Source: Plasmodium brasilianum (Eukaryota > Apicomplexa > Aconoidasida > Haemosporida > Plasmodiidae). From it: a stretch of DNA of 64,000 nucleotides. This document shows, piece by piece, positions 26,136 to 40,080 of this stretch. The position numbers were made by a program, and so were the translations under genes. The notes under the pieces are model-generated. The model saw nothing but the letters and a program-made list of their open reading frames with translations. It was not told the origin of the DNA and did not search any database. The stretch covers positions 1,504,501 to 1,568,500 of the forward strand of contig NC_090114.1 in NCBI RefSeq assembly GCF_023973825.1, read 5' to 3'. Every line of letters starts with the position of its first letter. Position 1 is the first letter of the stretch.

Positions 26136-28122
26136 AACTATTTTTATTAGTCGTATAATTTGTACAAGTTCGAAATTAATATTTGAAAAATTGTAATTTT
26201 ATGCAAAATTTATTTTTTTTTTTGTATAACACATATATATGTTATTATATTACGGGTTTTATTTTTCAGAATTCTCTAACAGTCTGTGTGTATTAATTGA
26301 ATAATAACGACATTTCAGAAACAGTAAAACATACAATTTATATTAAAAATAAAAAAAATGACATTTTTTAAGGAGTTTTTCATATTTCTAAGGCAAAACA
26401 TATAGATATACATAAATATATTATAGTTGTAACCATACGGACAATATATTAAATTCTATAGGAATTGAATATTAAAGTGAATATTTTATAATTTGCAAAT
26501 ATTTTATCATATAGCTTGTATAAATATGATTATAATATTTTTATATTTAATTTTATTTTTATATAACAAGTTTTTTTGATATGTATTAAATACATAACGA
26601 CACAATATGAAAAATATGTAAATTTAATTATTATATATATGTATATGTATGATAACACAAATATGTTATAATATATAAATACAATAAAGAGAAATTTTAA
26701 TATTATACAAGGAAATTAATATAATTTCTCATAATATTTAAATTATAAATAAAACATAAATAATTTAAATAAGTATAGATATATATTGTTTAAAAAGAAG
26801 AAAAAATATATTTATAAATAATTAGTGTTACTAAAAAAGAAAAAGCCCATTTATATCTAATTTAACATAATTTTAAAATATACTGCACTTACGTTTTATA
26901 GTGATTTTATAGTTTATATTTATATTTTGGTATATATAAAAAATAGTTTATTGTATATATTATATAGTAACATTATCTGTAATAAAAGAACGAAAACTGA
27001 AAAGTGTGCGAAAAGGAAGAAGTAACGAAATAAGTGTGCTCATAAATATGATATATATACATATATATACAATAAAATAATAAAAATAAAATAATGTTAA
27101 TTTTTGTAGTTTTAAAATAGGCCTATAAATTTATCTGTTTTTACTCTTTTTTAATTTTTTATATACACGCTTAGAATATAGTACTTCTTCAGAACAGTAG
27201 TATAAAGTTATATTTCAGATGTTTACAATGTTTTTTGGTGCTCATCATATTATTACAATTAATGTTCTCTTATCAATAACGCATAAGTTTTAGAAAAATT
27301 TTAGCACAATGTATTATTGTTGTAAAAAGTTCGTTTAATAGAATATTATTTATTTATATATTTATGTAGATTTATTATAGCGTAGCAGTAAAATATATTC
27401 CTCTTACCTAGCACCTTTATAAAAATAAATAAAAAAGAATAATTTCTTCTTAAAATTTTTAATAGAAAAAGTAATGTATCACATATATTAGTATATTATA
27501 TTGTTATTTTTTTTCATTTGTTATATGCATGTTATATCCTGTGTATTATTAATAAATTCATTACCATTTAATATATTTTTATATAATGAAAATGTATGAA
27601 ATATTTTTATAACATAATTTTCCCTTCCCTTTCTCTCTAATTTTTTTTTTTTTTTACTTCAGTAATATTTCTTTTAATTACATATAATTAATTAAAAATA
27701 TATAAAATAACTAAATACCTGAATATAATTTTTTTTTTTAAATAATGGTATAAATTAAACTTAAATTAAAATTATATTTTTGAAATAATATGATAGAAAA
27801 ATAAAAAAATAAATATATAAGTGATTTTAAAATATATATTTATTCGTATATTAAATGGTAGCATATAAAGAATATTTTTTAATTGTATTATAGATTACAA
27901 AAGTGGGAATGTAACCAAAGTGTAACTAACAATTTTTTTATAATTTACATAACACAGAATGTTGTTTTATTTGATTATTATTACTTTTATTATAATGTTA
28001 CGATAATTAGTATTTTATTAAAAATTATTATTTATCCAGAATATAATGTTTATAAAATAAAAATTATTAACATGGAAAAATAATTAAAATTAAAAATTGT
28101 TTTAACCTTTATAGTAATACAT
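26136..28122. other. Intergenic, upstream of unpaired fam-m
   Basis: No gene is seen. The frame at 27883-28083 is part of the 5' flank shared among fam genes rather than a gene. Confidence 0.45.
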
Positions 28123-28200
28123 TATTATAAATATACTGTATACATTTTATATTATATCGAAACTTAAATATATTCAAATAATAGGAAATGAAATTTTTCT
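28123..28200 (+). promoter_or_regulatory. Shared upstream element of fam gene at 28570 (weak)
   Basis: Begins 447 bp before the ATG. Core ATACTGTATACATTTTATAT is the most diverged copy of the shared element; assigned mainly by position. Confidence 0.3.
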
Positions 28201-28569
28201 CTCTTCATTTATCATGAAAAGGATTCACAAAAATATTATTTAATTAGCGCACTAAATGAAATGATAAAATAATGTATTAGAATAATTACTAATAAATTTA
28301 AATCATTTTATTTTAATGAAAGTGTATTTTTTATGAATATTATTAAGGTAAACGTTTTATAATACCTTTTTAAATGTATATTTTTTTTTTTATATATGTT
28401 GTAAAAACCATTACAGTTATATACATTTCATTGAGTAATTACGAAGAAATAATATTTTTTTTTTTTTTTTTTAGTAAGTATATTATCGTACATCATTGGA
28501 AGTATATTATATTATTATTATTTTTTTTTTTTTTTGCCGAATATATTAATAATATCAAAGATATATATC

Positions 28570-29457
28570 ATGGAACAAAATATTAAAACTCCGTTTTTAA
28601 TTAAAATTTCTGGGCTTATACTTTTAACATGGTTATGTCATTTTATAAATGATATGGTATGACAATATTATATAAGGAAATTGTTGGGTATATATTTTGT
28701 TAGTGTTTTTTTTTTTTTATAAATACTACTTTTTATAATGGAATTATTTATTCTATTAAATAAAAAATATTTACATTTTTCTTTTTTCTAGAATGGGTTT
28801 ATCAAGTCTTCGGATGAGAGTTACACTCTTGGTAGAGTTTTAAAAAAAAGAACCTATAGATTACTAGCTGAATATGAAGAGGGTAAGGACTCAAAAATTG
28901 TAGTATTAAAAGATATGCCAAATTATAAAGAGTGTAAAAATAAAGATAAATCTAATAATAAAAAAGGGGGAATAGGGAAAAACGGAAAACCCAATAAATC
29001 ATTAAGTAAGAAGAGATTCTATATTAAACTTACGGATTATAATGATGGAATGTCTGATAGAAAATATTTTCATTTTGAGAAAAAATGGATTAGAAAAAAA
29101 GATTATGAGATCTTCCAAGAACAGAATAAAAGAATTAGTGATAAAAATTTTAAAAAAATAAAATTTAGAAGTTACGGATATGCAGTTGCTGTTTTTTTTC
29201 TTTTTTTTTTGTTTGGAATAGGATTCCCTATATTACAAGGTTTGGAGCTGCTGAAGCCTCTACAGAAGCAGCTTCTAGGGATATTAGGTGCGATCATAGG
29301 TGATCCCACTGTAGTACAACACTTTATTTGTTCAATATTTTATGGAGTTATTATCATTATATTAGCTATCATAATTATAATAACGATTCCTAAGGTCTTA
29401 ATAAATAACGAAAAATATAAAAAATTTAAGTTAATGAATGTACAAAAAGAACAATAA
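28570..29457 (+). CDS. fam-m type exported membrane protein, unpaired
   Basis: Predicted 250 residues from exons 28570-28656 and 28792-29457 (phase-0 intron of 135 bp). Exon 1 is the 29-residue signal/anchor (core LIKISGLILLTWLCHF). The export motif R52-L-L-A-E is the only one of the eight fam-type genes here that fits the canonical PEXEL RxLxE. The fam-m block is present but diverged (KLTDYNDGMSD, YFHFEKKWIRKKDYE) at about residues 108-135. Membrane segments lie near 158-178 and 209-230, followed by a tail with INNEKYKKFKL. The linker between export motif and block is short and rich in Lys/Asn/Gly. Unlike the other three fam-m genes it has no fam-l 2.7-3.5 kb upstream. Intact by inspection; function unknown. 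Confidence 0.85.
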
Positions 29458-32191
29458 GTAGAATGAATTTTTCTTTAAGAAAATTATTTATATGAAGTAA
29501 TAATTATAATATCTTTAGATATATATTTATTGTAAACATAGTTATAACTGAAATAATTTCATAGAAGCACAGGTGTATATCGTATAAGGTTATTACGAAA
29601 TGTAAGAAATTATGTTCTCAATATATTTGTGAATACGAAAGTTTTAAATATATTCATTTTGTATTATAAACTGTTGCTTTAGAATAATTAAATATGATTG
29701 CTTAATATATATATTTGTTCATTAAAATAGATTCTTATGTGGAATATATGTATTGAAGTTAAAATTAATATATAATAAAAAATTAATGTATTTTCATTGA
29801 TATGCTGTTAGAATTGATATTTTAAATGAAAAATGCTCGTTTCCAATATTTTGTATTTTTCTAATGTAAGATGATTATTTGTGTATTTAAAATGAAAAAT
29901 ATATGATTAGCTTTCTATAAAAAATAAATGTATCTTTTTGTATTTATTGGAAAAAATAGAAAGTATTATATTGCATTTTATATATTTAACTTAAGAAAAA
30001 AAACATAGCATTTAATATATAAAATAATTTTTATTAGAAATATATTATGAAATATATTTATTACTTAATACTTTTTAATAAATATTTTTCTTTTCTTTTT
30101 TATGATATAAATTGGAAGTTATGAATATACAATAAAATAATATATTTTTGAAATGTGGATTATTTATTATTTTTTACTAACATGGGGATTCTAATTCTTT
30201 AAAATTAGGTGGAAGGTTAAAATAATTTATTATTTTATTATTATCATTTGTTGAAGAACTAATGGAATTTTTCAAAATTTACTAATATATATTACCATAA
30301 GGAAATAACTATATATTTATATATGTACCATATACGTTTTTATAATTTTTTTAATTTTTATAAATGATATATTAGTGAATTAATTTTAATCAAATACTAA
30401 TACATAATATGTTAAATTATTTTTTTTACTTTTTCCTTTTTTTTGCGCTGAATTATTAATATTCTATTTTATTTTTAACATTATTTTTATATAAAGTAAT
30501 ATCATGAAATTATGCACAGATGTATTAGTAATTAATGAATATATTTAATCTTCATGGATGTATACAATGTAGATGATATCATGAAATTATTATTGTTATA
30601 TCATTTTATTAATATCAACAAAAGTTTTAGATAATTTATTGATATTTCTAATATTTGACAGTAATGTACAATATTTACATTATTTTGAGTTACACAAAAT
30701 GAAATTAGGTTTAATAATAAGAGAAAACGGAATTTTCTAATTCTCTTATTAATTATATCGATAGGGTGAATGTAAATTTACTAATATTTTATATATGCTT
30801 AATAAAAGAAATAATTTAAAAGAATATAGAAATAAAATAATAGTAAAAAAAAAAAAAACAGTAAACTCATTATTTAAATATATATATATATGTCTCATTC
30901 ATGTTGCTTTGTACATATGAGATAATATCTTATTTGCATATAAAACAAAAAAAAATTTCAAAATTTTTTTTGTGTTATGAACAAATTACATAAGAACAAG
31001 AATATGCAGTGTAAATAGAAATTTATAATCGTAGCATATTTGTTCTTTTAATTTCCAACATTGTTATCAAATATATTTATCTAAGAATTTTAAATAATTA
31101 TTTTTGTTAAATATAATAATATTATAATCATTTTATATTATATAATATTGAAATCTACAGAATTTACAAAATTTTTTTATTAAAATATATTAAAATTAAA
31201 TTATAAGAAATATTCTTTTCCATTTAATATATTTTCAAAATAAAATGTTATTATTTACCATAATTTTTTCTAACTAGAAAGGCTTTAATTAAAATATTAC
31301 AATACTCATATATATTGAATATATTTGTACTGATAAAACTATTATATACATATATTTTAGTACTCATTAGATGTATAAATTTTGTAACAATTGTATTTTT
31401 TAGAATTTTAAATAAATAAAATAAATCATATTAAATCATAATAAAATTAAGATTCAACAATATTTTTATATGATATTAGTAGTATAAACATATCACTTTC
31501 ATATATTATAATATATTAAAAAAAATTTAAGTATTAATCTTTTAAAAATGGTTTTTATATCAATAATAATTTATTTTATTTTTACAACTTCATATATAAA
31601 TTTATGTAATTTTTAATTGTAATATACATTCAATTATAACAATAATTGAATATAGGAAAAAATATACTTTTTTTTTCTAATAAAGGAAAATAGTACATAT
31701 ATATGAATCTTTCAATTATTACTTATTTATGGTATATTGAAAAATAAAATATTGATAAAATGGAAAAGCATATGATAATAAATCTGATATATAGCTATAA
31801 TAATTAATTATTTTAAAATTATTTTATATGTTAACTATTAATGTCTTCCATGAATTTATATAAATTTTACTCCTTAATAGAATTAGTTTATTAATGTTAT
31901 GAACTTTATAAGTTTTTAATTCCTGTAATAATTTAAATGCAATAATTATTTTTTTAAAATTATAAAATTATAAACAAAATATATTTAATGAAGTAAATAT
32001 TTTAACATCTCTATGAAAAAAAAAATATTTGAACACTATCCTTATTTTAAGCACACAAAAAGGGTGAATAATATAAATATATATATATATGATAATAAAA
32101 AAGTTCTACCTAATGCTTAAGTAAATTTATCAAATTATGAATATTAAAAATATATTCTTTTATTTGTAAAGTATATGTAATTAATATTTAG
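29458..32191. other. Intergenic after unpaired fam-m
   Basis: The first 150 bases resemble the 3' flanks of the other fam-m genes. A piece at 30008-30100 is closely matched downstream of the fam-m at 55.6 kb. An 11-bp inverted repeat with a 15-base loop lies at 30715-30751. No gene is supported. Confidence 0.5.
30008..30100. repeat. fam-m downstream repeat, copy 1
   Basis: Lies about 550 bp after the fam-m stop. It contains AAAATAATTTTTATTAG and AAATATATTTATTACTTAA words in the same order and spacing as the stretch at 57052-57145, which is about 560 bp after the fam-m stop at 56493. This shows that the duplicated unit extends beyond the coding region. Confidence 0.65.
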
Positions 32192-32762
32192 ATAATAAAA
32201 ACTGTGAAAATGGAATATTCAATTCAAGAACAAGTATATTATTACTAGAAAATTCGATCGAAACCAAAATTGTGGCTTTAAAAAATGTTACATAAAAAGA
32301 GATACAATCATTAAAGAAATTAATACGTTAATTGAGAATCAGAGTATGATAGGAAAAGTTAATAGTCAAATAAATATAATTCAAGTGCTGAATCAAAAAG
32401 ATTTAGTCAAGAAGTATCCTTTTGTCATATATAAATCTTTTTCAACAGTAGAATATTTTTTAAAAAACCACTCTATAAGGAATTTATTCCTTTATATATA
32501 ATACAAAAAATGTACCTGTTCTACTTGAAAAAAAATTTTAATATATGTAGTTTGTGAAAGAATCTTTTTAACATTTTTTGCACCAGTAAAACTTTTGATA
32601 ATAAGAATTTTATTACTTTTATTCTTAGAAATCTATGATAAATTTACATGTTTTTCGTTATTCCTAGTTATATTAAGTATTTCTATGGTTATTCATGTAT
32701 TGGTTAAACTCTTATTATCGGCATTTGAAGTTAAAGGAAATTTAGTTCAAAAATATGTGTAA
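32192..32762 (+). pseudogene. Broken exported-protein gene, copy C
   Basis: Relative of the pseudogenes at 4.3 kb and 48.3 kb. A plausible acceptor at 32190-32191 opens a stretch reading CENGIFNSRTSILLLENSIE, which aligns with the RSAYIFLSEN region of copy A. It is followed by stops and a frame change, then by a YNSSAESKRFSQEVS patch (about 32370-32425) that aligns with the DNSKAEINKLVNKSTS patch of copy A. A hydrophobic C-terminal segment (about 32579-32762) contains FSLFLVILSISMVIHVLVKLL. No signal exon was found in the 300 bp upstream. It stands about 2.7 kb before the fam-l at 35444. Confidence 0.5.
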
Positions 32763-35023
32763 AAATATTGCTATGAGGGAAAATGTTTATCTTGCAACTA
32801 AAAAAAGTATATAACATTTTGTATAATATAATGTTTACAACATATTTCCTTATTAGATCCATGTAGATTTTATCTAGGTAAAGATATAATATATGCATAT
32901 ATATTTATAAATAAGGATAAAAGTATATGTACTAAATATTTATAAAAGTAGAATGTTTTTATATATCTTTTTCTATTGTGATGTATTATTTTGAATTTAT
33001 TTATTAACCTGTCTTAACATTATATATATATATGGAATATTGTGTTTAATAAAACTAAGAAATTGATATTTCTGAGTATTCATAGCAATGTGAGTTTTTT
33101 ATAGGAAGAAAATATGTGTATATATGTTTAATCTAAATATTTATAATAAGAATTATGTATTCATTAAATTTAATATATATAGTAACATTCAATATGTCAC
33201 TCGAGCTAGTGAGGTAGTTTATATATTTAACAATCATATATTTTATTATTTCTATTTTAAGAATTTAAGTATATTAAAAATTTTCAAAGAAATATATTGT
33301 ATATTAGTTTTAATTTAGATGTTTCACTTTATTCTTCATTTAATAAAACTAAAAGTTTGTGTTTTATTTAATTAACATGTATTTCTTACTTAAATATACA
33401 TATAATAAATAATTTATGTAAAGGAACTTGAGAAATGTATATTTTAAAACTTAATATAAGAATGTTTTTATTAAATTTTTATATATTTATCCTATTTATG
33501 ATATTGTCAAAGTACACTAATATTATTTTGATTTTAAGAACAAATTATTAATAGAACTTTATTAATTTTAAAATTTATAATGCTTTATAATTAATTAAAT
33601 TATGATACTTTTGTCGTATTATTTTTGAATTTAATTAATTGTTAGAATTAAAACTCATAAAAATTATTTAAATTTCTATAATAAAAAAAATGTGGATAAA
33701 AAAAAAATATATTTTTTTTTTTGGAAATACATTAAGAGATTATATTTTTGTATCTCTGTTAATTTGGCGTTATATTATAACAATAAAAAAATGATTGTTT
33801 TGGTTAAGTCTTAAAGTATTAATGCATAATAAATGTTGTTAATATATTTTCAATGAAATACATTTAACAATTAAATGATATATATTTAACTTTTAAAGTT
33901 AAATAAATATTTTTCCATAACAGGAGTATATATGAATAAAAATTATGCATTTGTGTTACTTTTCATTTTTTGTCTATAGATAAGTTTTCCAGAATAGTAA
34001 TATGACATTATATACGTCCATAAGTGTAAAGAGTTTTTATTAATATCTTCAAAAATTTTCGAAATTTTTTTTCATCTTTATTTTAATTATATAATGTTAA
34101 ATAAAAGTTAATCAGCATATATGTATAGGTCAATTCAAATAAATGTTATATTACTTTTATAAAAAAAATATAATTTCTTATGTATTTTAATTTAAGCATT
34201 ATCTATAATGCGTATGAAATTATTAATTATAAATTATACAATTTTTTAATAGGTTTTATTTAAGTGCCTTACAAGTGATTAAATTTTATGTTTTTTAAAA
34301 ATACTATTTTTTAATTTACATTTGAATCGTCCAATTAAGATTTATATTTGTTTTTTAATCATAAGGCATGCTCTTTTTAAAATATATTTATTAAATTACC
34401 AAGAATACAAAGTATTTGATTTTTATAGCATAAATATAGTTGCAAATAGACGAATAGATATTAATATTTGGAAGGATGCACAAAAAAATTTGATCAAATT
34501 CTAATAAAAATTACAAAACAATTTTCATTTGTTTTTTTGTTTTTGTTTTTGCTATATTAATATTTCTTCTAAATATATATATTTAAGAAAAACAAAATAT
34601 ATTATATAAATGAATTTAAAAAATAACGTAAAGAATTATGATATAAAATGAAGTTAATAATTAGAATTTTAAAAAATTGCAGTACTCGAATAAAAGATAA
34701 TTCTGTATTGACCTTTAAAATCTAAAATGTTCATATGTTATGTAGGACGTTGTTAATTTTTTTAAATATGTTATAGTATATAAAAGAATATATGTGTTTA
34801 AAGAGTAACTAAATTATTTATAAAACATTGAATGAAACCTTTTTACAAATTATTACTCTTTTAATTTATTGTTACTATTATAATATTGTTCGAACAATTA
34901 TTATTTTATATCAAAAATGTCCAATTTTTGGAATATATGATGTTTATGAAATTATAATAATATATATAGTAAAATAGCAAATTTGGTAATATCAGTAATT
35001 AATGTAACAATAATTATAACAAT
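32763..35023. other. Intergenic, upstream of second doublet
   Basis: No gene is supported; several short ATG frames (for example 33124-33318 and 34322-34504) have no recognisable content. Confidence 0.5.
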
Positions 35024-35080
35024 AGATTATATCTATATTCTCTATATACTATACTGTAGATAAATTCAATATTTACAAAT
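35024..35080 (+). promoter_or_regulatory. Shared upstream element of fam gene at 35444
   Basis: Begins 420 bp before the ATG. Core TATTCTCTATATACTATACT, then ATTCAATATTTAC. Confidence 0.5.
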
Positions 35081-35443
35081 AGCAAAAAAAAAAATATATA
35101 TTTTTTTTGGAAAAGTATTAATAATAACATTTATTCATTTATTATTCTAAGTAACAAAATTGTATATTCTAAATATGTATGAATTAAAATAAATTATAAT
35201 TATTTTAATTAAATTAGATTTTAGAGAATAAAATTAAAATATAAATTTTAAAATAATTTATAACATTTATTTTTTTCTTTCTGTTTTATAAAATGTATTA
35301 TTGATATTTTTGTTACATAATTTTTTTACGAGAACAGAATAATAAAAAATTAAGAAAATAGATGTAGTGTCACTATTAAATGTATATTACATGAATATAA
35401 TTTTTTTTTAATTGAACATACTACAACATATAAATTTTATATA

Positions 35444-36465
35444 ATGGAAAAAAAATTTAAGTTACTCTTATTTATTAATATTGCTACGTTTATACCTTTA
35501 ACATGGATATGCCATTTTAGCAATGAAAATGTATGATAATATTATCTAATGATATTTGCAAATATTTCTTTTTCTTGTGCTTTATATTTATTAATACTTT
35601 TTTTTAGAATAATATCATTGATTCTTTTTAATTATAAATATTTACTTTATTGTTTTAGAGGACATTTTATGGATCTTTGGGTGAAAACTATATAAATGAC
35701 AAAAAATTAAATACAAAGAACTATCGATTATTAGCGAAATGTAAACATAATAAGGATTCATGTACTATGGGGTTAAAAGAAGGGATACTAAATAATGACA
35801 TGACAGAAAGAAAAGATATATCTAATAATGAAAACATATTTGCACAATTAAATAGGCAATCAAATAGAAGTTTATCAAGGAATATAGAAAGGCACAAAAA
35901 CGTTAAAAAAAATAATTCTCGTATATTTGAAACAGAACAATATTCCCGTTTCGAAAAAAAGATATTCAAAGAACTTGATTATGCTAACTTTCTTAAAAAC
36001 AACAGGGGGATTAGTAATAGGATTTACCAAAAAGTAATCCGTAAAAAGTACGGATTTCGATTAGGTTTACCCATATTTTTTGTTTTGTTGTTATCCATAT
36101 TACTTTTACTAGATTTATTCGTGGGATTCGGATTAATAAGAGGATTGTTTAAGATTTTGAGTATTATCTCACAACTTTTGAAGTACCAAACTAAAGGAAG
36201 TGCGAAAGCAGTACAAGTAATGCTGAAACCTCTGCATGACTGGTTGAAAACATCCCCTTTTAGTTCTTTCTTCAAATGTGCTGTTAATGTGACAGGGAAT
36301 TCAGGCAGTTCTAATATAGATAAACATTCTTATATAACCGGTTTCTTTGGTTTTCTGATATATTTTGTACCCCTCTTTATAATAGGTGTTACATGTATAT
36401 TAGGGGTTTTTTACTACCATAAAAAAGTTAAAAAATATGAAAAAATTAAGTTCAAAAAAAGGTAA
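35444..36465 (+). CDS. fam-l type exported membrane protein
   Basis: Predicted 297 residues from exons 35444-35530 and 35659-36465 (phase-0 intron of 128 bp). Exon 1 is a 29-residue signal/anchor (core FINIATFIPLTWICHF). The export motif is R52-L-L-A-K. The fam-l block FETEQYSRFEKKIFKELDY covers about residues 119-137. Membrane segments lie near 163-185 (LPIFFVLLLSILLLLDLFVG) and 257-282, and the tail carries the invariant YYHKKVKKYEKIKF. The inter-membrane loop is about 70 residues and holds C236. First member of the second doublet; the downstream fam-m begins 2.7 kb after its stop. No breaks seen. Confidence 0.87.
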
Positions 36466-38745
36466 AATGAACAATAAGAAATACGAACCTTTCTATAAAG
36501 AAGTGATTAATGTTAAGTAATAACTTTTCTATCTTTAGTTATATATCTATTAAACATTTTCATAATTGATTACTTTTATTTAAGTGCACCTACATGAACA
36601 AGGAATTTTTGATATACAACAATAGAAAAATATATTCTTAGATTTTTATGAATTTGAACGTATAATATTTCTTCAAACTGTATTTTAAATTATTATTTCA
36701 TATCATTACATATTATGACTTAAAATATATATTTGTGTATTTATATATACTTTCATAGAAAAATATATATGCGTCTTAAAATGAATTTATTATAGTAAAA
36801 TTTTTATTGTTTCGTTTAAGCAGTATGTTATTTTATATTTGAACTATATGAAAAAGTATTTTTTAGTTTTTCACTTTTTCTAATTTAAAATTATTATATG
36901 TTGATATAATTCAAAAAACATGCTTCACTACTTTAAAATAAAAAATTAACGGGACTTACTTTATGAGTAATTACATGAAGTTCATGCATTTTATTGCATT
37001 GAATTATATATATATTTACTTAAAAATACATATTAATTACTCTATAAATTAGGTTTTATGAGATATGTGTTATAAATAATGCATATTTTAATAGTGCTTT
37101 TATTAATTGTTTAACTATTTGTTCCTAGTTTGAAAGAGAAAAAATAAATATATAAAAAAATAATAACTTTATTGTGTATGAGTTATCAATTATTGCTTAA
37201 AAACTTTGAATTTTGGATTTTTTTTATTTAAGTGAACTGCTAAAACCATTTGTTATTTTATTGTTGTTCATAATTTAGGAGTTAATTCAATTTTTCAAAA
37301 AATAATTAAATTTAATTTATATTGAAAATTTATAAATAAATATACTGTATAAATTTCATTATATTTTACAACGTTAATGGACAACCTTACTGAATTAAAT
37401 GCAATTATATATCAATAAATAGTACATTGAAATAGTTTTCTTTTTAATATTGTTCTTCCATAATTGTAGACATCTAAGAATATACTATATATCTATGAGA
37501 ATAAAAATTTATATTAAGGGTAAGGAAAAAAAATGTATTTTTCTTTTTAGTAAAATAATCACATAAAGATAGATATTTATATATAAATTTTATTTCTTAT
37601 TCTTTTATTTAAATATATTTATTTAAAAATTAATATAATTTCATAGATGTACATATGTTTTCATAGTCTGTATTAACCTCTAATAATTTTTTTATATTAA
37701 TAATAAAAATTTTATAAACAAAATAAAAATGAAAAAAAAATTATTTTTTTATAGATGATTTATAAATAGATAATATTTTTTTATTCTTTTTATAAATATT
37801 ATTAAATTATATCAAAATGAAGACACAATTTTTGTGATAAAGTTTTGCTTAAATAATACTAATGAATAAAAATTATCGTGCAACATTTTCCAAAAGTAAT
37901 TTACATGATTAAATTTTACTTTTTATATATGATTTGTTATAGGTTCAAATGAAAATAATATTAAAATATTAATATATATTTTAATTATCCCATTTATATA
38001 AATTTTGAAAATTATTGTTTAGTTAATCAATTGATCATTGCATATATTTTTCTTTGTAAAAATATACATGGGACCAATAGAAAATTACGCTAATATATAT
38101 GGGAATATTGCATGGTGAAAATTAAAATATAGATAATAAAAATTCTAATAAGAATATATATATATTTTTTTTTTATTAATTAATATTACTAAAATTTATT
38201 AAAATATTTTAGTTCATTCAAATAATAAATATATGCACAAAAAAGACAAATACTACAGTTTTGACAGTGTTTTTTTTTATTTATTTTTTCCTTTCGTATT
38301 TAATGTATATTCTATATAAGAAAAAATTAATTAAAAAAAATATATAAAAAATTAAGTAGTTGAATATAAAGATTTTTCTTTAATTAATAGAGGTATATAT
38401 TAAACATAATTAAAAATAATATTCAAAAATTATGATAGAATATTAAAAAGTCAGTTTTTATTTGTATATATAATATATGTTTCTGCATATATGTGGTTGT
38501 AGTATATATATTTAATACTATAAAGGATTGTATGGGTTGAGTTATTATCTAAAGCTTCTGTTATTATTATTATAAAATAAAATATTATTCTATCATTATA
38601 TTATTACCATAAATATACTGTTAAAATAATACATATTTTTTAATAGAAATGAAAGATTTTTCTAAAATAAAATGTTTATACTCTTAGTATTATTATTATT
38701 ATAGCATCCATAAAAATTGTACTTATAGTATTAACATATAGAGCA
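36466..38745. other. Intergenic between fam-l and fam-m, second doublet
   Basis: No gene is seen. The length of the full gap (2.7 kb stop to start) is nearly identical to that of the first doublet. A segment near 37.36-37.50 kb aligns loosely with about 9.06-9.20 kb, consistent with duplication of the whole pair. Confidence 0.5.
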
Positions 38746-38820
38746 TTATATTATCTATATTCTCTACGCTATATATTCTATATAAACTCAATATTTAGAT
38801 ATATTTTGAAATCATTTATA
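38746..38820 (+). promoter_or_regulatory. Shared upstream element of fam gene at 39182
   Basis: Begins 436 bp before the ATG. Core TATTCTCTACGCTATATATT, then ATATAAACTCAATATTTAG, among the closest to consensus. Confidence 0.55.
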
Positions 38821-39181
38821 TTTTTGTTTGCTATTTTCTTTTGGAAAAAATTAATAAAAAGAATTATTTAATTAGTTCTCTACATTAAATAATAAAACTA
38901 TAGTATTTGTATATTCATGAATAAAATTATATTATCTTATATAGACGAGAGTTAATCTTTTATAAATAAAATTAAGATTAAAATTTTATAATATGTATTT
39001 ATAATTTCTTTACTGTATATATTGTAACAGAAGTTATAGTTATATAATTTTTATTAATTTTTTATAAATCAATAACAAAAAAATATTTTGTAAAATAAAT
39101 ATTGCATCCCTCATTATTAGAAGTATATTATATTATTATTAATTGTTTCCTTAGTATATTAGAGAATTAAATATATTTATA

Positions 39182-40080
39182 ATGAAACTAATAGTTAAGT
39201 CAATCTTATTTATTAAAATTTTTGCGTTTATCCTTTTAACTGAGATATGTAATTTTAAAAATGTTGTGGTATGCTATTATCATTTAAGGGTATTTACATT
39301 ATTCATAATTTACGGGTTCTATTATTATTAATAATCTTTCATATAATTAATTATTTATCCATTAAATAACAAATACATACTTTATATATTTTTTATTTTT
39401 AGAACATATTTAATAAATCCATGGATGAAGACTACACACTTGGCAGAAAATTAGATATAAAAACTTTTCGATTACTGGCAAAATGTAAGCAGAATAAGGA
39501 TTCAAACAATTTAGGATTAAAACAGAATATGCAAAACAATACAAAGTGCAAAAAAAAGGATATAGATATTAATGAAAATGGGGACAAAGATAAAAACAAG
39601 AAATATAATAAAAGTTCATTAAATAAGGCACAATACTATACCGAAGTTATAGATTATAATAATGGAATGTTTGATGGAAAACATTTCCATTTTGAAAAAA
39701 AATGGATTAGAAAAAAAGATTACGATCATTTTATTCAGAAAAACAGAAGAATTATAGATATAAATTTAAAAAAAATCAAATTTAGAAACTACGGATTTGG
39801 AGTTGCTTTCTTTATTATTTTTTTCTTGCTTGGAATTGGAATACCCATATTACCAGCAATATCACCATTGAATGATGCATGGAAGGCACTTGGTGAAAAT
39901 CAATCATGGAAAAGTTGGAAGGAAGCTATAGATGGTTTCGTAAACAACTTAGGAGACTATGCTTTTACAATATTATTCACAGTATTTATCGTTATATTAT
40001 CTGTTATCCTTATAATAGCGATTTATAGGATCTTAAGAAATAATGAAAAATATACAAAAATGAAGCTAATAATGGAGTAA
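39182..40080 (+). CDS. fam-m type exported membrane protein
   Basis: Predicted 254 residues from exons 39182-39268 and 39403-40080 (phase-0 intron of 134 bp). Exon 1 (core FIKIFAFILLTEICNF) has Glu at residue 21 where most relatives have Trp, a charged residue inside the hydrophobic signal core. The export motif is R52-L-L-A-K. The fam-m block (NKAQYYTEVIDYNN to KHFHFEKKWIRKKDYD) spans about 103-137. Membrane segments lie near 160-181 and 215-238, with the tail LRNNEKYTKMKL. Its family block is almost identical to that of the fam-m at 10882, so those two are probably the most recent relatives. Partner of the fam-l at 35444. Confidence 0.87.

Noticed and set aside
22500..28500. Expected fam-l partner of the fam-m at 28570
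   Set aside because: Searched by eye for the exon 1 core, the KKIFKELDY block and the KKVKKYEKIKF tail; none was found.
30178..30265. Minus-strand stretch reading NYFNLPPNFKELESPC, possibly a pir ectodomain scrap
   Set aside because: About 29 codons between stops, with no flanking support.
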